A DNA stretch of 64,000 nt from assembly GCA_022823185.1 (NCBI GenBank), contig JAJDXQ010000020.1, positions 1 through 64,000 of the forward strand, in the 5' to 3' direction. Shown piece after piece: positions 9,005 to 18,526 of the stretch. Each line of letters starts with the position of its first letter. Within the stretch, counting starts at the first letter, position 1. The position numbers were made by a program, and so were the translations under genes. The notes under the pieces are model-generated. The model did not search any database. It worked only from the letters and a program-made list of their open reading frames with translations, and was not told where the DNA came from. The stretch is from Caldilineaceae bacterium. Its GTDB lineage: Bacteria; Chloroflexota; Anaerolineae; Caldilineales; Caldilineaceae.

Positions 9005-9037
9005 TCTTCGCGCCCCTTTGCGTCCCTTCGCGGACAA
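9005..9037 (+). repeat. Dispersed intergenic repeat, copy A
   Basis: A segment containing gcgtcccttcgcgga recurs near 24730-24764 (same orientation) and near 63868-63890 (inverted). The copies share ttcttcgcgcc upstream where present. All three copies are intergenic. No coding capacity or known insertion sequence is recognised. Confidence 0.65.
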
Positions 9038-9255
9038 AAGGATTTTCCCCATGACCTACCGCGGCGCCCCGAGGACAAAACGTCGCTACCCTCTCAGGAT
9101 CACTAACGAAAATATATTATATTTCATTCCATGACGCGCCGCTGTCCAATTTTCCATTCCACCGCCAGCGGGTTCCCGGCCTGCGCATGACAGCGAAATG
9201 ACCATGCCTCTTGCTCCGCAGACAGTCCGCCGCCGCAGAAACACTCAGAATTTCC

Positions 9256-9312
9256 TCGTAAACGCTCGTAAACGCTCGTAAACACACGCCTACGCTCGCA
9301 AACGCTCATGCA
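9256..9312 (-). repeat. 10-bp tandem repeat, array 1
   Basis: Units close to cgtaaacgct repeat with a 10-base period. Read on the minus strand they match units of the array at 63701-63836, and both share gcatgagcgtttgcgag. The period, near one helical turn, and the absence of spacers distinguish it from CRISPR. Confidence 0.8.
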
Positions 9313-9637
9313 TCATGCCCACCCGCATCTGCCAGTCGCTGCATCTCAAGCGCCGAAAGTCCATGCAACCAGTCGCAACCCACTTGAACCTGTCCGCCCT
9401 CAATCAGGACCGCGCCCTCTCCAAGGCGAAACCCCCCCCTCTCTCCATCCCTTCCCACCGCGCCAACCAGCCCGGCATCCCCATTCCGCCGCCTTCTATC
9501 GCCTCCTCGCCGACCCTCGCTTCCCCCTCTCCGAACCCCTCCCTTCCCGGCGATTTGACCGGCGAAGAAACTCACTCCCCAGCTGCAGCCGCGACCTTAT
9601 CCATAAGTCCTGCGTATAGTGGCATAACCTTGAAAGT

Positions 9638-9666
9638 TTGGGTCTCGCGCCAACCTGTGCTAAACT
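9638..9666 (+). promoter_or_regulatory. Candidate promoter of rpsO-pnp
   Basis: TTGGGT (9638-9643), a 17-base spacer and TAAACT (9661-9666) with an extended TG one base before the -10 hexamer form a good sigma-70-like promoter. Transcription would start near 9673, leaving a leader of roughly 144 bases before rpsO. Confidence 0.6.
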
Positions 9667-9742
9667 GATTCAGTACTGGCTGGGTCATGCGCCGTGGTAT
9701 TCCAGCGATGATTCGGCTCGCGAAAGGCAATGAGATGCCCTG

Positions 9743-9786
9743 CCAGAGAATGGTCGCAGGAAGCCTTCAAGGGCGGCTCTCTCTGG
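9743..9786 (+). promoter_or_regulatory. Structured rpsO leader, possible S15 autoregulatory element
   Basis: In the rpsO leader, ccagaga (9743-9749) pairs with tctctgg (9780-9786), enclosing a smaller agcc/ggct stem, just before the ribosome-binding site. S15 represses its own mRNA through leader structures in several bacteria. That this one does so is an inference from position. Confidence 0.3.
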
Positions 9787-9816
9787 TTCTAAAGGAAAGG
9801 AGTTCAGGAGTACCAC

Positions 9817-10086
9817 ATGAGTATTTCCACGGAAGAAAAGACCAGGATCATCGAAGAATATCGAACCTTCGATCAGGATACAGGTTCCCCGGAAGTTCAA
9901 GTCGCGCTCCTGACCACGCGCATCAATGCGCTGACCGAACACCTGAAAATCCACAAACATGACGCAGGATCGCGTAGAGGGTTGTTGAAGCTCGTCGGCC
10001 AGCGCCGCCGCCATCTGGCCTATCTGGCCAGGAAGGACGTAAACCGCTATCGCCAGCTGATCCAAAGGCTGGGACTGCGTCGATAA
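9817..10086 (+). CDS. rpsO: 30S ribosomal protein S15
   Basis: The 89-residue product has the full S15 pattern: [38 protein letters not shown] and [19 protein letters not shown]. It binds 16S rRNA early in 30S assembly. The ATG has AGGAG with six-base spacing. It is followed by pnp, a widely conserved gene order. Confidence 0.98.
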   Translation: MSISTEEKTRIIEEYRTFDQDTGSPEVQVALLTTRINALTEHLKIHKHDAGSRRGLLKLVGQRRRHLAYLARKDVNRYRQLIQRLGLRR

Positions 10087-10096
10087 TTGGTGTTAT

Positions 10097-10125
10097 AGGG
10101 GCGATCGGCATGGCTTATCGTCCCT
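10097..10125 (+). terminator. Hairpin between rpsO and pnp
   Basis: agggGcgat (10097-10105) pairs with atcgTccct (10117-10125), nine pairs including one G-U, with an 11-base loop and a following tcttatatt. It could be a leaky terminator or, as known for the E. coli rpsO-pnp spacer, an mRNA processing site. The remaining spacer up to 10606 shows no gene. Confidence 0.5.
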
Positions 10126-10606
10126 TCTTATATTGTCACGCCGGAAAGGCCTCGGACCATCCATAGATGGTAACTGACTGAAGAAACTGAGGCAGCCTCC
10201 GGAAAGTAACGTGTCGCATCCGCGCCTGACCGCGCGACAAAAAAAGAACTGCTGTCACCAGCCGCTCGCAATGGCACTTTGTGCTCAATGTATTGTGCCA
10301 GGCAGACTACTGCCTCCGAGGTCCGGCATTGGAGAATGGACCGAAGCCAGAATCCAGCGAACTGCTTGCGCTCTTTCGCACGCTTCGATCCGTTCTCCAG
10401 TTCCGCACCTCGAAACAATGCGCTGAGGCTTCGCAGAGGGGATGAAGACCGAACAATCTGGTTCTCATCCTGAACCTGCGAATCCGGCTGCGGGTGGCGG
10501 CAACGCCGGATGTGTTGCAGGCTCAGGCAGTTTTCGAGCCGGTGGCGTCACCCGCACGCACGACCCTATTGGGCGCGCGTCGCAAAATTCACTTCGAGGT
10601 GAAAAA

Positions 10607-12868
10607 ATGGAGCAACTGAGATTGTTCGAAGGCGCCCGGGTCTATAACACGACCTTGGGCGACAAAGAGATCAGCATTGAGACCGGCATCCTTGCCCAAC
10701 AGGCAGGCGGCGCCGTCACAGTCCGTTGCGGAGACACTGTGATCCTCGCAACGGCCACGATGGACAGAGGAGTGCGGCCAGGAATCAACTTCTTTCCTCT
10801 GACCGTCGACTTTGAAGAAAAACTCTACGCCGCAGGACGCATCCCCGGCAACCTCTTCCGCCGTGAAGGCAGGCCCAGCGAACAGGCCATACTCCTCTGC
10901 CGGCTCGTAGACCGGCCCCTCCGCCCTCTCTTCCCCAAGGGCATGCGCAACGAGGTGCAGGTCATCCTCACCGCCCTCAGCTCCGACAACGAGCACCTGA
11001 TCGACCCGCTGGCCATCATTGCCGCGTCAGCAGCCCTCGCCATCAGCGACATTCCCTGGAGCGGGCCTGTGGGAGCTGCCTCCGTCGCCTATGTTGACGG
11101 CGAAATGATCGTCAACCCAACAGCCGCCGATATGGAGCTGAGCACGCTCGGCCTGCAAGTCGCCGGCACGGCCGACAACATTCTAATGGTTGAGGCAGGC
11201 GCAGACGAGCTGCCGGAAGAGATCATGCTGGACGGGCTGCGGCTGGCCTATGAGGCGATGCAGCCTGCCATCCAAACGATCGAGCAAATGCAGGCCGATC
11301 TCGGCAAAGAGAAGTTCACCGACTACCCCGTCTTTGAAGCCGCCGAAAGCACCGTCGAAATCGTCAGCCAGATGGCGCGCGATAAAGTGAACGCGGCCGT
11401 GTTCGAAACGACCGATCGCACCGAGCGCAAGACCCGCCTCGCCGAGATTAAAGCAGATACCATGGAGTCCCTGGCCGAACAGATCGCCGCCGGGGAGGTC
11501 GAAGCCTCTGACGCTGATGACACGCTGGACAGTCTCTACAAAGATGCCGTCCGCAGGCAAATCCTCGACCAAAGCGTCCGCCCCGACGGTCGCGATCCCC
11601 AAACCGTGCGCCCTATCCAGGTACAGGTGGGCAATATCCCTCGCGTCCACGGCAGCGGACTGTTCATGCGCGGCGAAACGCACGTTCTGACGATCGCCAC
11701 GCTCGGTACGCCTGGCGACGCCCAGCGGCTCTACACTTTGCAACCTGAAGACGAAAAACGCTACATCCATCACTACAACTTCCCGCCCTACTCAACCGGC
11801 GAAGCCTACCCCATGAGAGGCCCCAAACGCCGCGAAATCGGCCACGGGGCCCTTGCCGAAAGGGCCTTGCAGCCGGTCATCCCCGACGAGTTCCCCTACA
11901 CCTTGCGCCTGGTCAGCGAAGCTGTCAGCAGCAACGGCTCCACCAGCATGGGTTCCGTCTGCGGCAGCACCTTGGCGCTGATGGACGCCGGCGTCCCAAT
12001 CGACGCGCCCGTGTCCGGTATCGCGATGGGTCTGGTGCAGGACCAGGAAACCGGTGATTACGTTGTCCTGTCAGACATTCAGGGCGTCGAGGATCATCTC
12101 GGCGACATGGACTTCAAAGTGGCAGGCAGCAGCCATGGCGTCACCGCCCTGCAAATGGACCTTAAGATCAAGGGGTTGGACTTCGAGATTCTGCGGATTG
12201 CGCTGGAGCAGGCACGGCAAGGACGGCTCCACATCATGGAAAAGATGCTGGATGTACTCCCCGAATCCCGCGAAGAACTCAGCCCCTACGCGCCCCGCAT
12301 CCTCACCGTCACCGTCGACCCCGAAAAGATCGGCAAAATCATCGGCCCAGGCGGCAAGACCGTCCGTGCTCTGCAGGAGCGCTACGAGGTCAAAATCGAT
12401 ATCGATGATGACGGCTCCGTGTTCATCTCCGGTCTTAACGGCCTCGCCGCTGAAGAGGCCCGCCGCGAAATCGAGTCTCTGACCGAAGAGGTTGAAATCG
12501 GTAAAATCTACACGGGACAGGTGGTAAGGGTCGAAGCTTACGGCGCCTTTGTCAACCTGTTGCCGGGCGTTGACGGATTGGTGCATATCAGCCAGCTGGC
12601 CGACTACCGCGTGAACAACGTGGAAGAAATCGCAAACGTTGGCGACGAACTCACGACCATGGTGATCGACATTGACCCGGCCGGCAAAATCCGGCTGAGC
12701 AGGCAAGCCGTGTTAGAAGGTTGGAGCGCCGAAGAAGCCCGCGAACGGGACCGGGGCGGCCGGCGAGGCGGCGGGGGCGGCGGCCGCGACCGGGGCGGAC
12801 GCGGTGGCCGCGATCGCGGCAGAGAGCGCGACCGCAGCATGAGAAACGGCGGTCGGCCCCGCAGATAG
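10607..12868 (+). CDS. pnp: Polyribonucleotide nucleotidyltransferase (PNPase)
   Basis: PNPase degrades RNA 3'-5' using phosphate, as a trimer and often within a degradosome. The 753-residue product has two RNase PH domains (about residues 10-145 and 330-460, with an all-helical linker between), a KH domain at about 565-620 containing [12 protein letters not shown], and an S1 domain at about 630-700. The ATG at 10607 follows GAGGTG. An in-frame ATG at 10442 would add 55 non-conserved residues. The last 40 residues are Arg/Gly-rich ([16 protein letters not shown]), an unusual RGG-like RNA-binding tail. Confidence 0.96.
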   Translation: MEQLRLFEGARVYNTTLGDKEISIETGILAQQAGGAVTVRCGDTVILATATMDRGVRPGINFFPLTVDFEEKLYAAGRIPGNLFRREGRPSEQAILLCRLVDRPLRPLFPKGMRNEVQVILTALSSDNEHLIDPLAIIAASAALAISDIPWSGPVGAASVAYVDGEMIVNPTAADMELSTLGLQVAGTADNILMVEAGADELPEEIMLDGLRLAYEAMQPAIQTIEQMQADLGKEKFTDYPVFEAAESTVEIVSQMARDKVNAAVFETTDRTERKTRLAEIKADTMESLAEQIAAGEVEASDADDTLDSLYKDAVRRQILDQSVRPDGRDPQTVRPIQVQVGNIPRVHGSGLFMRGETHVLTIATLGTPGDAQRLYTLQPEDEKRYIHHYNFPPYSTGEAYPMRGPKRREIGHGALAERALQPVIPDEFPYTLRLVSEAVSSNGSTSMGSVCGSTLALMDAGVPIDAPVSGIAMGLVQDQETGDYVVLSDIQGVEDHLGDMDFKVAGSSHGVTALQMDLKIKGLDFEILRIALEQARQGRLHIMEKMLDVLPESREELSPYAPRILTVTVDPEKIGKIIGPGGKTVRALQERYEVKIDIDDDGSVFISGLNGLAAEEARREIESLTEEVEIGKIYTGQVVRVEAYGAFVNLLPGVDGLVHISQLADYRVNNVEEIANVGDELTTMVIDIDPAGKIRLSRQAVLEGWSAEEARERDRGGRRGGGGGGRDRGGRGGRDRGRERDRSMRNGGRPRR

Positions 12869-12912
12869 AATGATGGGGCGGCTACAGCTTCAACTGGCAG
12901 GCTCACAGGACC

Positions 12913-13641
12913 ATGACCTCGACTCGAAACCATGGGGAACGGACAGATCCTCAAGAGCCGATGCCTGCGGACGGCGCCAACGCCGCCGGGCAGCCAGCAG
13001 CGGAGCCGGCCCTGCTAGCGTCTGAGAAGAGCGAGCCCGGCGGCGGCTACATCCCGGCCCCGCCCGAATCAGCCGTCGAGCTTGAATCAGAAACGACGTC
13101 AGTCGGCGCGGCCTTGGTCGCCACCCTGAAAGAAATCGTGCAAGTCGTGCTGCCAGCGGTCGCGCTGGCAGCATTTATTCACCTATTCCTGGCCCAGGCC
13201 ACCATCGTGCGCGGGCAGAGCATGCAACCGAATCTCCGGCCCAACGAACGCCTCATCATGGAGAAGATGAGCTACTATTTCCAAACTCCGACCTACGATG
13301 AAATCGTCGTGCTGGATCTGCCTGAATCCCGCGCGCTGATGATTAAAAGGGTCGTCGGCCTTCCCGGAGATACCGTCGAGCTTGACGACGGCCTCGTCTA
13401 TGTGAACGGAACAGTCGTCGCGAATCCCATCTTCCTGGAAAATAAACAGACTTCCTCCGATCAGGATTCATACACCGCTTTCGGACCTGTCACCTTGGAG
13501 AAAGACAGGTACTATGTCCTCGGCGACAACCGCGAAAACAGCAATGACAGCCGCGTTTTCGGCCCCGTTCACCGTGACCAAATCAAGGGCCGCATCTGGG
13601 TCCGATACTGGCCGTTGACGCGGCTCACCGTATTCAGGTAG
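12913..13641 (+). CDS. lepB: Signal peptidase I
   Basis: Type I signal peptidase (242 residues) removes signal peptides on the outer face of the membrane. A single N-terminal transmembrane helix (about residues 75-95) precedes the catalytic serine in GQSMQPNLRPNE and the general-base lysine in LMIKRVVGLPGD. The C-terminal signature VLGDNRENSNDSRVFG is present. The first 65 residues are polar and proline/alanine-rich, longer than in most homologues. It begins 44 bases after pnp and may be in the same transcript. Confidence 0.95.
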   Translation: MTSTRNHGERTDPQEPMPADGANAAGQPAAEPALLASEKSEPGGGYIPAPPESAVELESETTSVGAALVATLKEIVQVVLPAVALAAFIHLFLAQATIVRGQSMQPNLRPNERLIMEKMSYYFQTPTYDEIVVLDLPESRALMIKRVVGLPGDTVELDDGLVYVNGTVVANPIFLENKQTSSDQDSYTAFGPVTLEKDRYYVLGDNRENSNDSRVFGPVHRDQIKGRIWVRYWPLTRLTVFR

Positions 13642-13738
13642 TCTGACCTGTGAACCGATTTGCAACCTGTGCAGTTGACCATCCCTGCCGGAAACATGGG
13701 CGGATCGGAGGTCGTTCCCTCACGCTTCAAGCAATGCC

Positions 13739-15544
13739 ATGAGCACGAAACGCTGGAGCACAACCACAAAGATAGTGGTGTCGGCAAGCCTCGGCCTTCT
13801 GGCCGTTCTGCTCCTTTACGCATTCCGCGTGATGATCCAGCCAACGATCATCGCGCTTCTCCTCACCTTTGTTCTCTATCAACCAGTCAGCTGGGTGCAG
13901 CAGCGTACCGGCTGGAGTCGCGCGACCTCGATCGTAGCCGTCTACCTGTTGGTCATTCTCCTGCTGATCATCGCGCCGATCATCTTCGTGCCGCGCGTCG
14001 TTTCTTCGGTTGAATCGTTGCTCATCCTGCTCGAGTCCATGGTGGCGGACCTTGAGGAAGCCGGTACGGGAACCCTTCCGGCAATCTTTGGGTTCGATCT
14101 CAACGTCAACATAATTCTTCAGCAATTCGGCGCCGTCATCCAGAATGTTCTCTCCCAGGCAGGGACAGGCGCGCTCGGGCTGGCCGCCACGCTCACCACC
14201 GGCGTATTGACCACAATCTATGTGCTGGTACTGGGTTTCTGGCTGCTCAAAGACGTCATCAAGCTGCAACGCATGGTGATGAACGCGCTGCCGACCGAAT
14301 ACCGGGATGATGTCCAACGTCTTACCCAGGAACTGGGCGAAATCTGGATGGCCTTCCTGCGCGGCCAGCTCGTGCTGGGTCTTGTGGTTGGCTTCATTAC
14401 CTGGGTCATCATGTCCATTGTCGGTCTGCCCAACGCCGCCGGCCTGGCCCTGCTCGCCGGCGTGCTCGAGTTCCTGCCAACCGTAGGGCCCGGAATCAGC
14501 GGCGCGATCGGAACGTTGGTGGCCCTCCTCCAGGGCTCGACCTGGCTGCCCCTTGGCCGTCTGCCTTTCGCCATCATCGTACTGATTCTGTATATCTTGA
14601 TTACCCAGGTCGAAAGCGTCTACCTCATCCCGCGGCTGGTCGGGCGCCGCGTTCGGCTGCATCCCGCGGTCACCTTTACCGGCATCATCAGCGCCGCCCT
14701 TGTATTCGGTGTGGTCGGAATTCTCCTGATTACGCCGACCATTGCCAGTGTCCGCGCCCTGCTTGGCTACGTCTTTCGCAAACTTCGAGACCTGGAACCC
14801 TTTGAATCTTCGCAACAGCAGAATGAGATTCAGATACCGGGCCTGATCGGCGGCCACTGGATCGAAGGTGTCGTGTTCGACCTGGATGGCACATTGACAT
14901 ATCTCGACTGGTCGCTCGCCAGCGATCTGGCCAAACGATTTGACCGGCTTGAACGAATCTGGCCCCATGACAGACGAGAGCAGTTTTTCCGCCGTTTCAT
15001 GGCATGGATGGAAGGACCCTCCCTGGCCGCGGTCAGCCTGCTCACCTGGCTCAGGCTTCACGACGACGCTCGCCGGCTTACATCCCGGTTCCAGCGCCTG
15101 CGCGCCTTTCCACCGCCAGCATCACAAAAGCTGCGTGAGGGAGTGCCCGATCTGCTGTTGGAACTGCGGCAACAGTACAAAGTGGCGCTGCTGACAAATC
15201 GCTCAAAACAGGAGCTGGACGCCTTCCTCCAGGGCGCCGAACTGCCAGAGAACCTGTTCGACGCAATCGTCACCCGCGACGATCTGCGCAAACCTTCTCC
15301 CAACAGTGAAGGGCTAATCAGCGTGCTTGAAATCCTGAATCTGCCCGCAGATGCCTGTCTCGTTGTCGGCGATACCGAACTGCACCTGCGCGTCGGCGAA
15401 GCCGTCGGCGCGGTGCAGGTTGGACTCCTCTGCGGCATGGGATCGACCCAGAACTTCAGCAACGCCGACCTGGTCCTGGACGAGCCGGTGGACCTGATCG
15501 CCTACCTCAACCGGCCCCAGGCTGTCGAGAAGCTGTGGTCGTAA
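13739..15544 (+). CDS. AI-2E-family membrane protein fused to a HAD-superfamily hydrolase
   Basis: The first 350 residues form a typical AI-2E/PerM-family transporter-like domain with about seven or eight helices, including VGLPNAAGLALLAGVLEFLP and the VESVYLIPRLVGRRVRLHP motif. After a short linker, residues about 375-601 are a HAD hydrolase: nucleophile motif VVFDLDGTLT, the ALLTNRS threonine motif, the lysine in RKPSPNSEG and the acidic motif VVGDTELHLR. The domains are in one uninterrupted frame. The HAD part resembles phosphoglycolate-phosphatase-like enzymes. Substrates are unknown. HAD domains usually work in the cytoplasm, so the C-terminus is predicted to be inside. Confidence 0.88.
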   Translation: MSTKRWSTTTKIVVSASLGLLAVLLLYAFRVMIQPTIIALLLTFVLYQPVSWVQQRTGWSRATSIVAVYLLVILLLIIAPIIFVPRVVSSVESLLILLESMVADLEEAGTGTLPAIFGFDLNVNIILQQFGAVIQNVLSQAGTGALGLAATLTTGVLTTIYVLVLGFWLLKDVIKLQRMVMNALPTEYRDDVQRLTQELGEIWMAFLRGQLVLGLVVGFITWVIMSIVGLPNAAGLALLAGVLEFLPTVGPGISGAIGTLVALLQGSTWLPLGRLPFAIIVLILYILITQVESVYLIPRLVGRRVRLHPAVTFTGIISAALVFGVVGILLITPTIASVRALLGYVFRKLRDLEPFESSQQQNEIQIPGLIGGHWIEGVVFDLDGTLTYLDWSLASDLAKRFDRLERIWPHDRREQFFRRFMAWMEGPSLAAVSLLTWLRLHDDARRLTSRFQRLRAFPPPASQKLREGVPDLLLELRQQYKVALLTNRSKQELDAFLQGAELPENLFDAIVTRDDLRKPSPNSEGLISVLEILNLPADACLVVGDTELHLRVGEAVGAVQVGLLCGMGSTQNFSNADLVLDEPVDLIAYLNRPQAVEKLWS

Positions 15545-15590
15545 ACGCGCCGCGTCCCGTCGGGTTCACCTTTCCCGGCCACGGCCGGCC

Positions 15591-18245
15591 TCACCTCAGA
15601 ACTGAAATTGCACCAGAAGCGCTAACGCTCACCTCCAGGAGTTCGGCTCCATCCCTCTCTTGGGTCGAAATCCACATACTCCGCCCATCGCTTCGGATGG
15701 ACACCCTTCCTTCCCTGTCATTGCGAAGAACCAGCCGTCCATCCAGAATCGCCAAGACCTCTGGGTCAGGGTGGCCGTAGCGGTTCCCTTCCCCGACCTG
15801 AATGACCGCGACGCTGGGGGCGACGGATGCGACAAACGCTGGGCTGCTGCTCTGCCCGCTGCCATGGTGCCCAACTTTAAGGACATGCGCGGCCAGCGGC
15901 TGGCCCGCCTCCAGCAGTGCCTCCTCGCTGCGGTGGCCAATGTCGCCCGTCAACAGCGCCGTGAATTCACCGTAAACAAGCTTCAACACCAGCGATCGTT
16001 CGTTCTTGTCATCCGCATCAACTCCGCTCAGTTCCTCTTCCCGCGGAGGCCACAGCGCCCACAGCGCTACGCCGTCTCCCAGGTCCACCCATGCGCCCTG
16101 CTGCATGCCCGACACCGGCACATTTTCCACATCCAGTGCCGTTACCCAGAGCTGTGAGTCCTCGCTGCCCAGAGAATTCCCGCTGATAAATGCCTGCCCC
16201 ACCCCGAAGCGCGCCGGCAGTTCGACCTGGCCGCCAATATGGTCCCAGTCGGGGTGCGTTACGATCGCGTAGTCAATGTGCCGGTCCCAGAACGGCATCA
16301 CCGCGCCCAGCTCGGCAAACATCTGCTGGCTGTCGTCGCCGCCGTCGATCAGCGCCTGCCGTCCGCTTGGCGTCTGGATAAAGATGCCGTCCCCCTGGCC
16401 CACGTCCAGAAAATGCAGATGCAGGTGGCCGTCTGGCTGGGTAAGCGCAAACCACCATAGCAGCCCTGCCGCCGCAGCCAGAATGCCATACGTCCACTTC
16501 GGAACTGCTTGCAGCCGCTGGGTTCCCTGCAGGCTGGCCGGGTCCTCTTCGTCTCTTGAATCCGCGAATGTGACAAATCCGCGCCAGAGCCCCTTGAGAG
16601 CGTCCGTTATGGATCTCCGCCAATACAGTCCCAGAATGCCAACGTACGTCAGGGCCATGGCGCCTCCGCCGAACCAGGCAACCTCGATACTGCCACCTTC
16701 GAAAGTCGCATTCCAATTCACGATCATCGTTGTCCACCACAGACTGGCATAAGGGATGTAGAGAAGGAACTGCGCGATCAGTTCCAATCCCGACAACCCT
16801 GCGATCAACCCTAACCCGCCAAAGATCATGATCCAGGGTTGGACTGGCGCGATCAACAGATTTGTCAGTAAACTGACCAGGCTCAAACGCCCGAAATAGT
16901 AGACAATCAACGGATACGTCGTTGCGCTGGCCGCAACCGTCATCAGCAGACCGTCCCGCACCAGGTCGCTGATTGATCTGGGCATCAGAAACTCCCCCCG
17001 CGGCCCCCCGGGCGCCGCGTTTCTTCGCCGCAGGGCCCCCGCTGCCTTCCGAAAAAATGCGTTGAAGCCGTCGGTCATGGCAGGCCCGAGCAGAATCAGG
17101 CCGACTGTGGCCGCGCTGCTGAGTTGGAAACCAACATCCCAAAGCATGAGGGGATTCCACAGTGTCATCGCCCAGCAGGCCGCAGCCAGGCTCACCAGCG
17201 CCGTGCTCTGACGGCCCAGCACCGTCGCCCCCGCGTACAAGCCCCCCATCAATGCGGCGCGCATGACAGCGGCATCACCGCCTACCAGCAGAGTGTACAG
17301 AGCCAGCCCGCCGATCGCGGGAAAGAATGCCCCGCGCCTGCCAAACAACCTGACACCCAGCGCCATCAGTACACCCGTCACCAGCGCGACATTGCTGCCG
17401 CTGATCACGATCACGTGACTGGCGCCAGTCAGGTTGAACTTCTCATAGAGCGCCTGAGGAATGCCGGCCTCAACGCCCAGTATCATTCCGTTGGCCAGCG
17501 CGGCATACGGTTCAGGAAGCAGGCGATTCAGCAGCCTCTCACCCTGTTGGCGCAGTCCATAAACGAACTGAAGCAGAAATCCCCCGCGCAGCATGCCCGG
17601 CAGCGGTTCGACGCGCGGGCGCAGCATTAGGCTGTGAATCTGTTTGCGCGCCAGGTAGGCCCGGTAATCAAAGCCCTCGAAGGCGGGCGGTTCCGTTAAT
17701 TGGCCTCGAACGCGAACGCTTTCGCCAAATTCAAATCGGTGGACGCTGCCCGTCTGCAGTCGCAGGCGGCCATCGACCCTTTCCCTGCCGCCATCTATCT
17801 CCAGCGACTCCACTTCAATGTCCAGCCGCTGACTGCCCTCTTTAATGAATGGATAGCTCGCGACGTATCCGTCCACAACCACCTGAAGGGCGCTTCTGCC
17901 TTCCTCCTGGTTGTAGTATGCGAGTTCGGATGGTAAGTGACATGGTTGGGGAGGGTGCGACCCGAGGCGCAGAATGCCACACAGGGCGGCCAGAGCGGCG
18001 CATCCCACCAGCCAGTTCGAAGGGGTCGAGCGCGGGGGGACAAACCCGGCCTCTGCCGGCCACCGCATTGGCCCGGGAGCTCCCCCTGTCATCCTGGCGT
18101 CCATCCACAGTCCCACCGGGATCAGAGCCAGCGCAGTCAGCCAATATGTGTCACCGATCCCGCAGCCAAACCATCCCTGGCGCCAGAGGAGCTGGCCGGC
18201 AGCGATTCCCGCTAGATAGGCTATCGTGAGTGTGAGTAGCTTCAT
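15591..18245 (-). CDS. comEC: DNA internalisation competence protein ComEC/Rec2
   Basis: ComEC forms the channel that takes single-stranded DNA across the membrane during transformation. The 884-residue product has an N-terminal membrane segment, a DUF4131-like region, the multi-helix Competence domain (about residues 235-510; note LTGASHVIVISGSNVALVTG) and a C-terminal metallo-beta-lactamase-like domain with HFLDVGQGDGIFIQ and THPDWDHIGG. All three domains are intact. No comEA or pilus genes are in the window. It converges on the AI-2E/HAD gene with 46 bases between stops. Confidence 0.94.
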   Translation of the reverse strand: MKLLTLTIAYLAGIAAGQLLWRQGWFGCGIGDTYWLTALALIPVGLWMDARMTGGAPGPMRWPAEAGFVPPRSTPSNWLVGCAALAALCGILRLGSHPPQPCHLPSELAYYNQEEGRSALQVVVDGYVASYPFIKEGSQRLDIEVESLEIDGGRERVDGRLRLQTGSVHRFEFGESVRVRGQLTEPPAFEGFDYRAYLARKQIHSLMLRPRVEPLPGMLRGGFLLQFVYGLRQQGERLLNRLLPEPYAALANGMILGVEAGIPQALYEKFNLTGASHVIVISGSNVALVTGVLMALGVRLFGRRGAFFPAIGGLALYTLLVGGDAAVMRAALMGGLYAGATVLGRQSTALVSLAAACWAMTLWNPLMLWDVGFQLSSAATVGLILLGPAMTDGFNAFFRKAAGALRRRNAAPGGPRGEFLMPRSISDLVRDGLLMTVAASATTYPLIVYYFGRLSLVSLLTNLLIAPVQPWIMIFGGLGLIAGLSGLELIAQFLLYIPYASLWWTTMIVNWNATFEGGSIEVAWFGGGAMALTYVGILGLYWRRSITDALKGLWRGFVTFADSRDEEDPASLQGTQRLQAVPKWTYGILAAAAGLLWWFALTQPDGHLHLHFLDVGQGDGIFIQTPSGRQALIDGGDDSQQMFAELGAVMPFWDRHIDYAIVTHPDWDHIGGQVELPARFGVGQAFISGNSLGSEDSQLWVTALDVENVPVSGMQQGAWVDLGDGVALWALWPPREEELSGVDADDKNERSLVLKLVYGEFTALLTGDIGHRSEEALLEAGQPLAAHVLKVGHHGSGQSSSPAFVASVAPSVAVIQVGEGNRYGHPDPEVLAILDGRLVLRNDREGRVSIRSDGRSMWISTQERDGAELLEVSVSASGAISVLR

Positions 18246-18367
18246 CCGGTCCAGCCGGTGGGATCAGTGGGGCCAGACCAGGTCGCTGGCAACCTGGTCG
18301 TCCCTATCATACCCCACACTGGCCACAGGACCGATCCCGCATCCAAACCGAAAATAGGCCCTGCCGT

Positions 18368-18472
18368 TTTCGTCTCGTCTGATCTTATGGTATAACTTAA
18401 CCGGAGTAGGCTCCCTGTGAATTTTCCACTGTGATTAACGCGATGCCCTCATAACCCTACGCGGAATACAAT
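18368..18472 (+). promoter_or_regulatory. Candidate promoter region of the molybdenum hydroxylase operon
   Basis: Two -10-like sites are visible: TATAAC (18391-18396) with TTTCGT 17 bases upstream and an extended TG, and TACAAT (18467-18472) nearer the gene. The second would give a 48-base leader to the TTG start at 18527. Confidence 0.4.
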
Positions 18473-18526
18473 AGACATTTTGCGAACAGAATTATCAACA
18501 AGCGAACCCATCGAGGAGGTAGTTCT

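Larger units (their letters stand above)
8669..9637. other. Repeat-rich intergenic region upstream of rpsO
   Basis: Nearly 1 kb between the divergent queG and rpsO has no convincing gene. It holds a dispersed repeat near 9005-9037 and a 10-bp-period tandem repeat near 9256-9312, listed separately, plus low-complexity C-rich sequence around 9420-9560. Confidence 0.7.

Noticed and set aside
8423..9106. A plus-strand frame overlapping queG and its upstream spacer
   Set aside because: It lies antisense to conserved queG domains and continues into repeat sequence, with no family resemblance.
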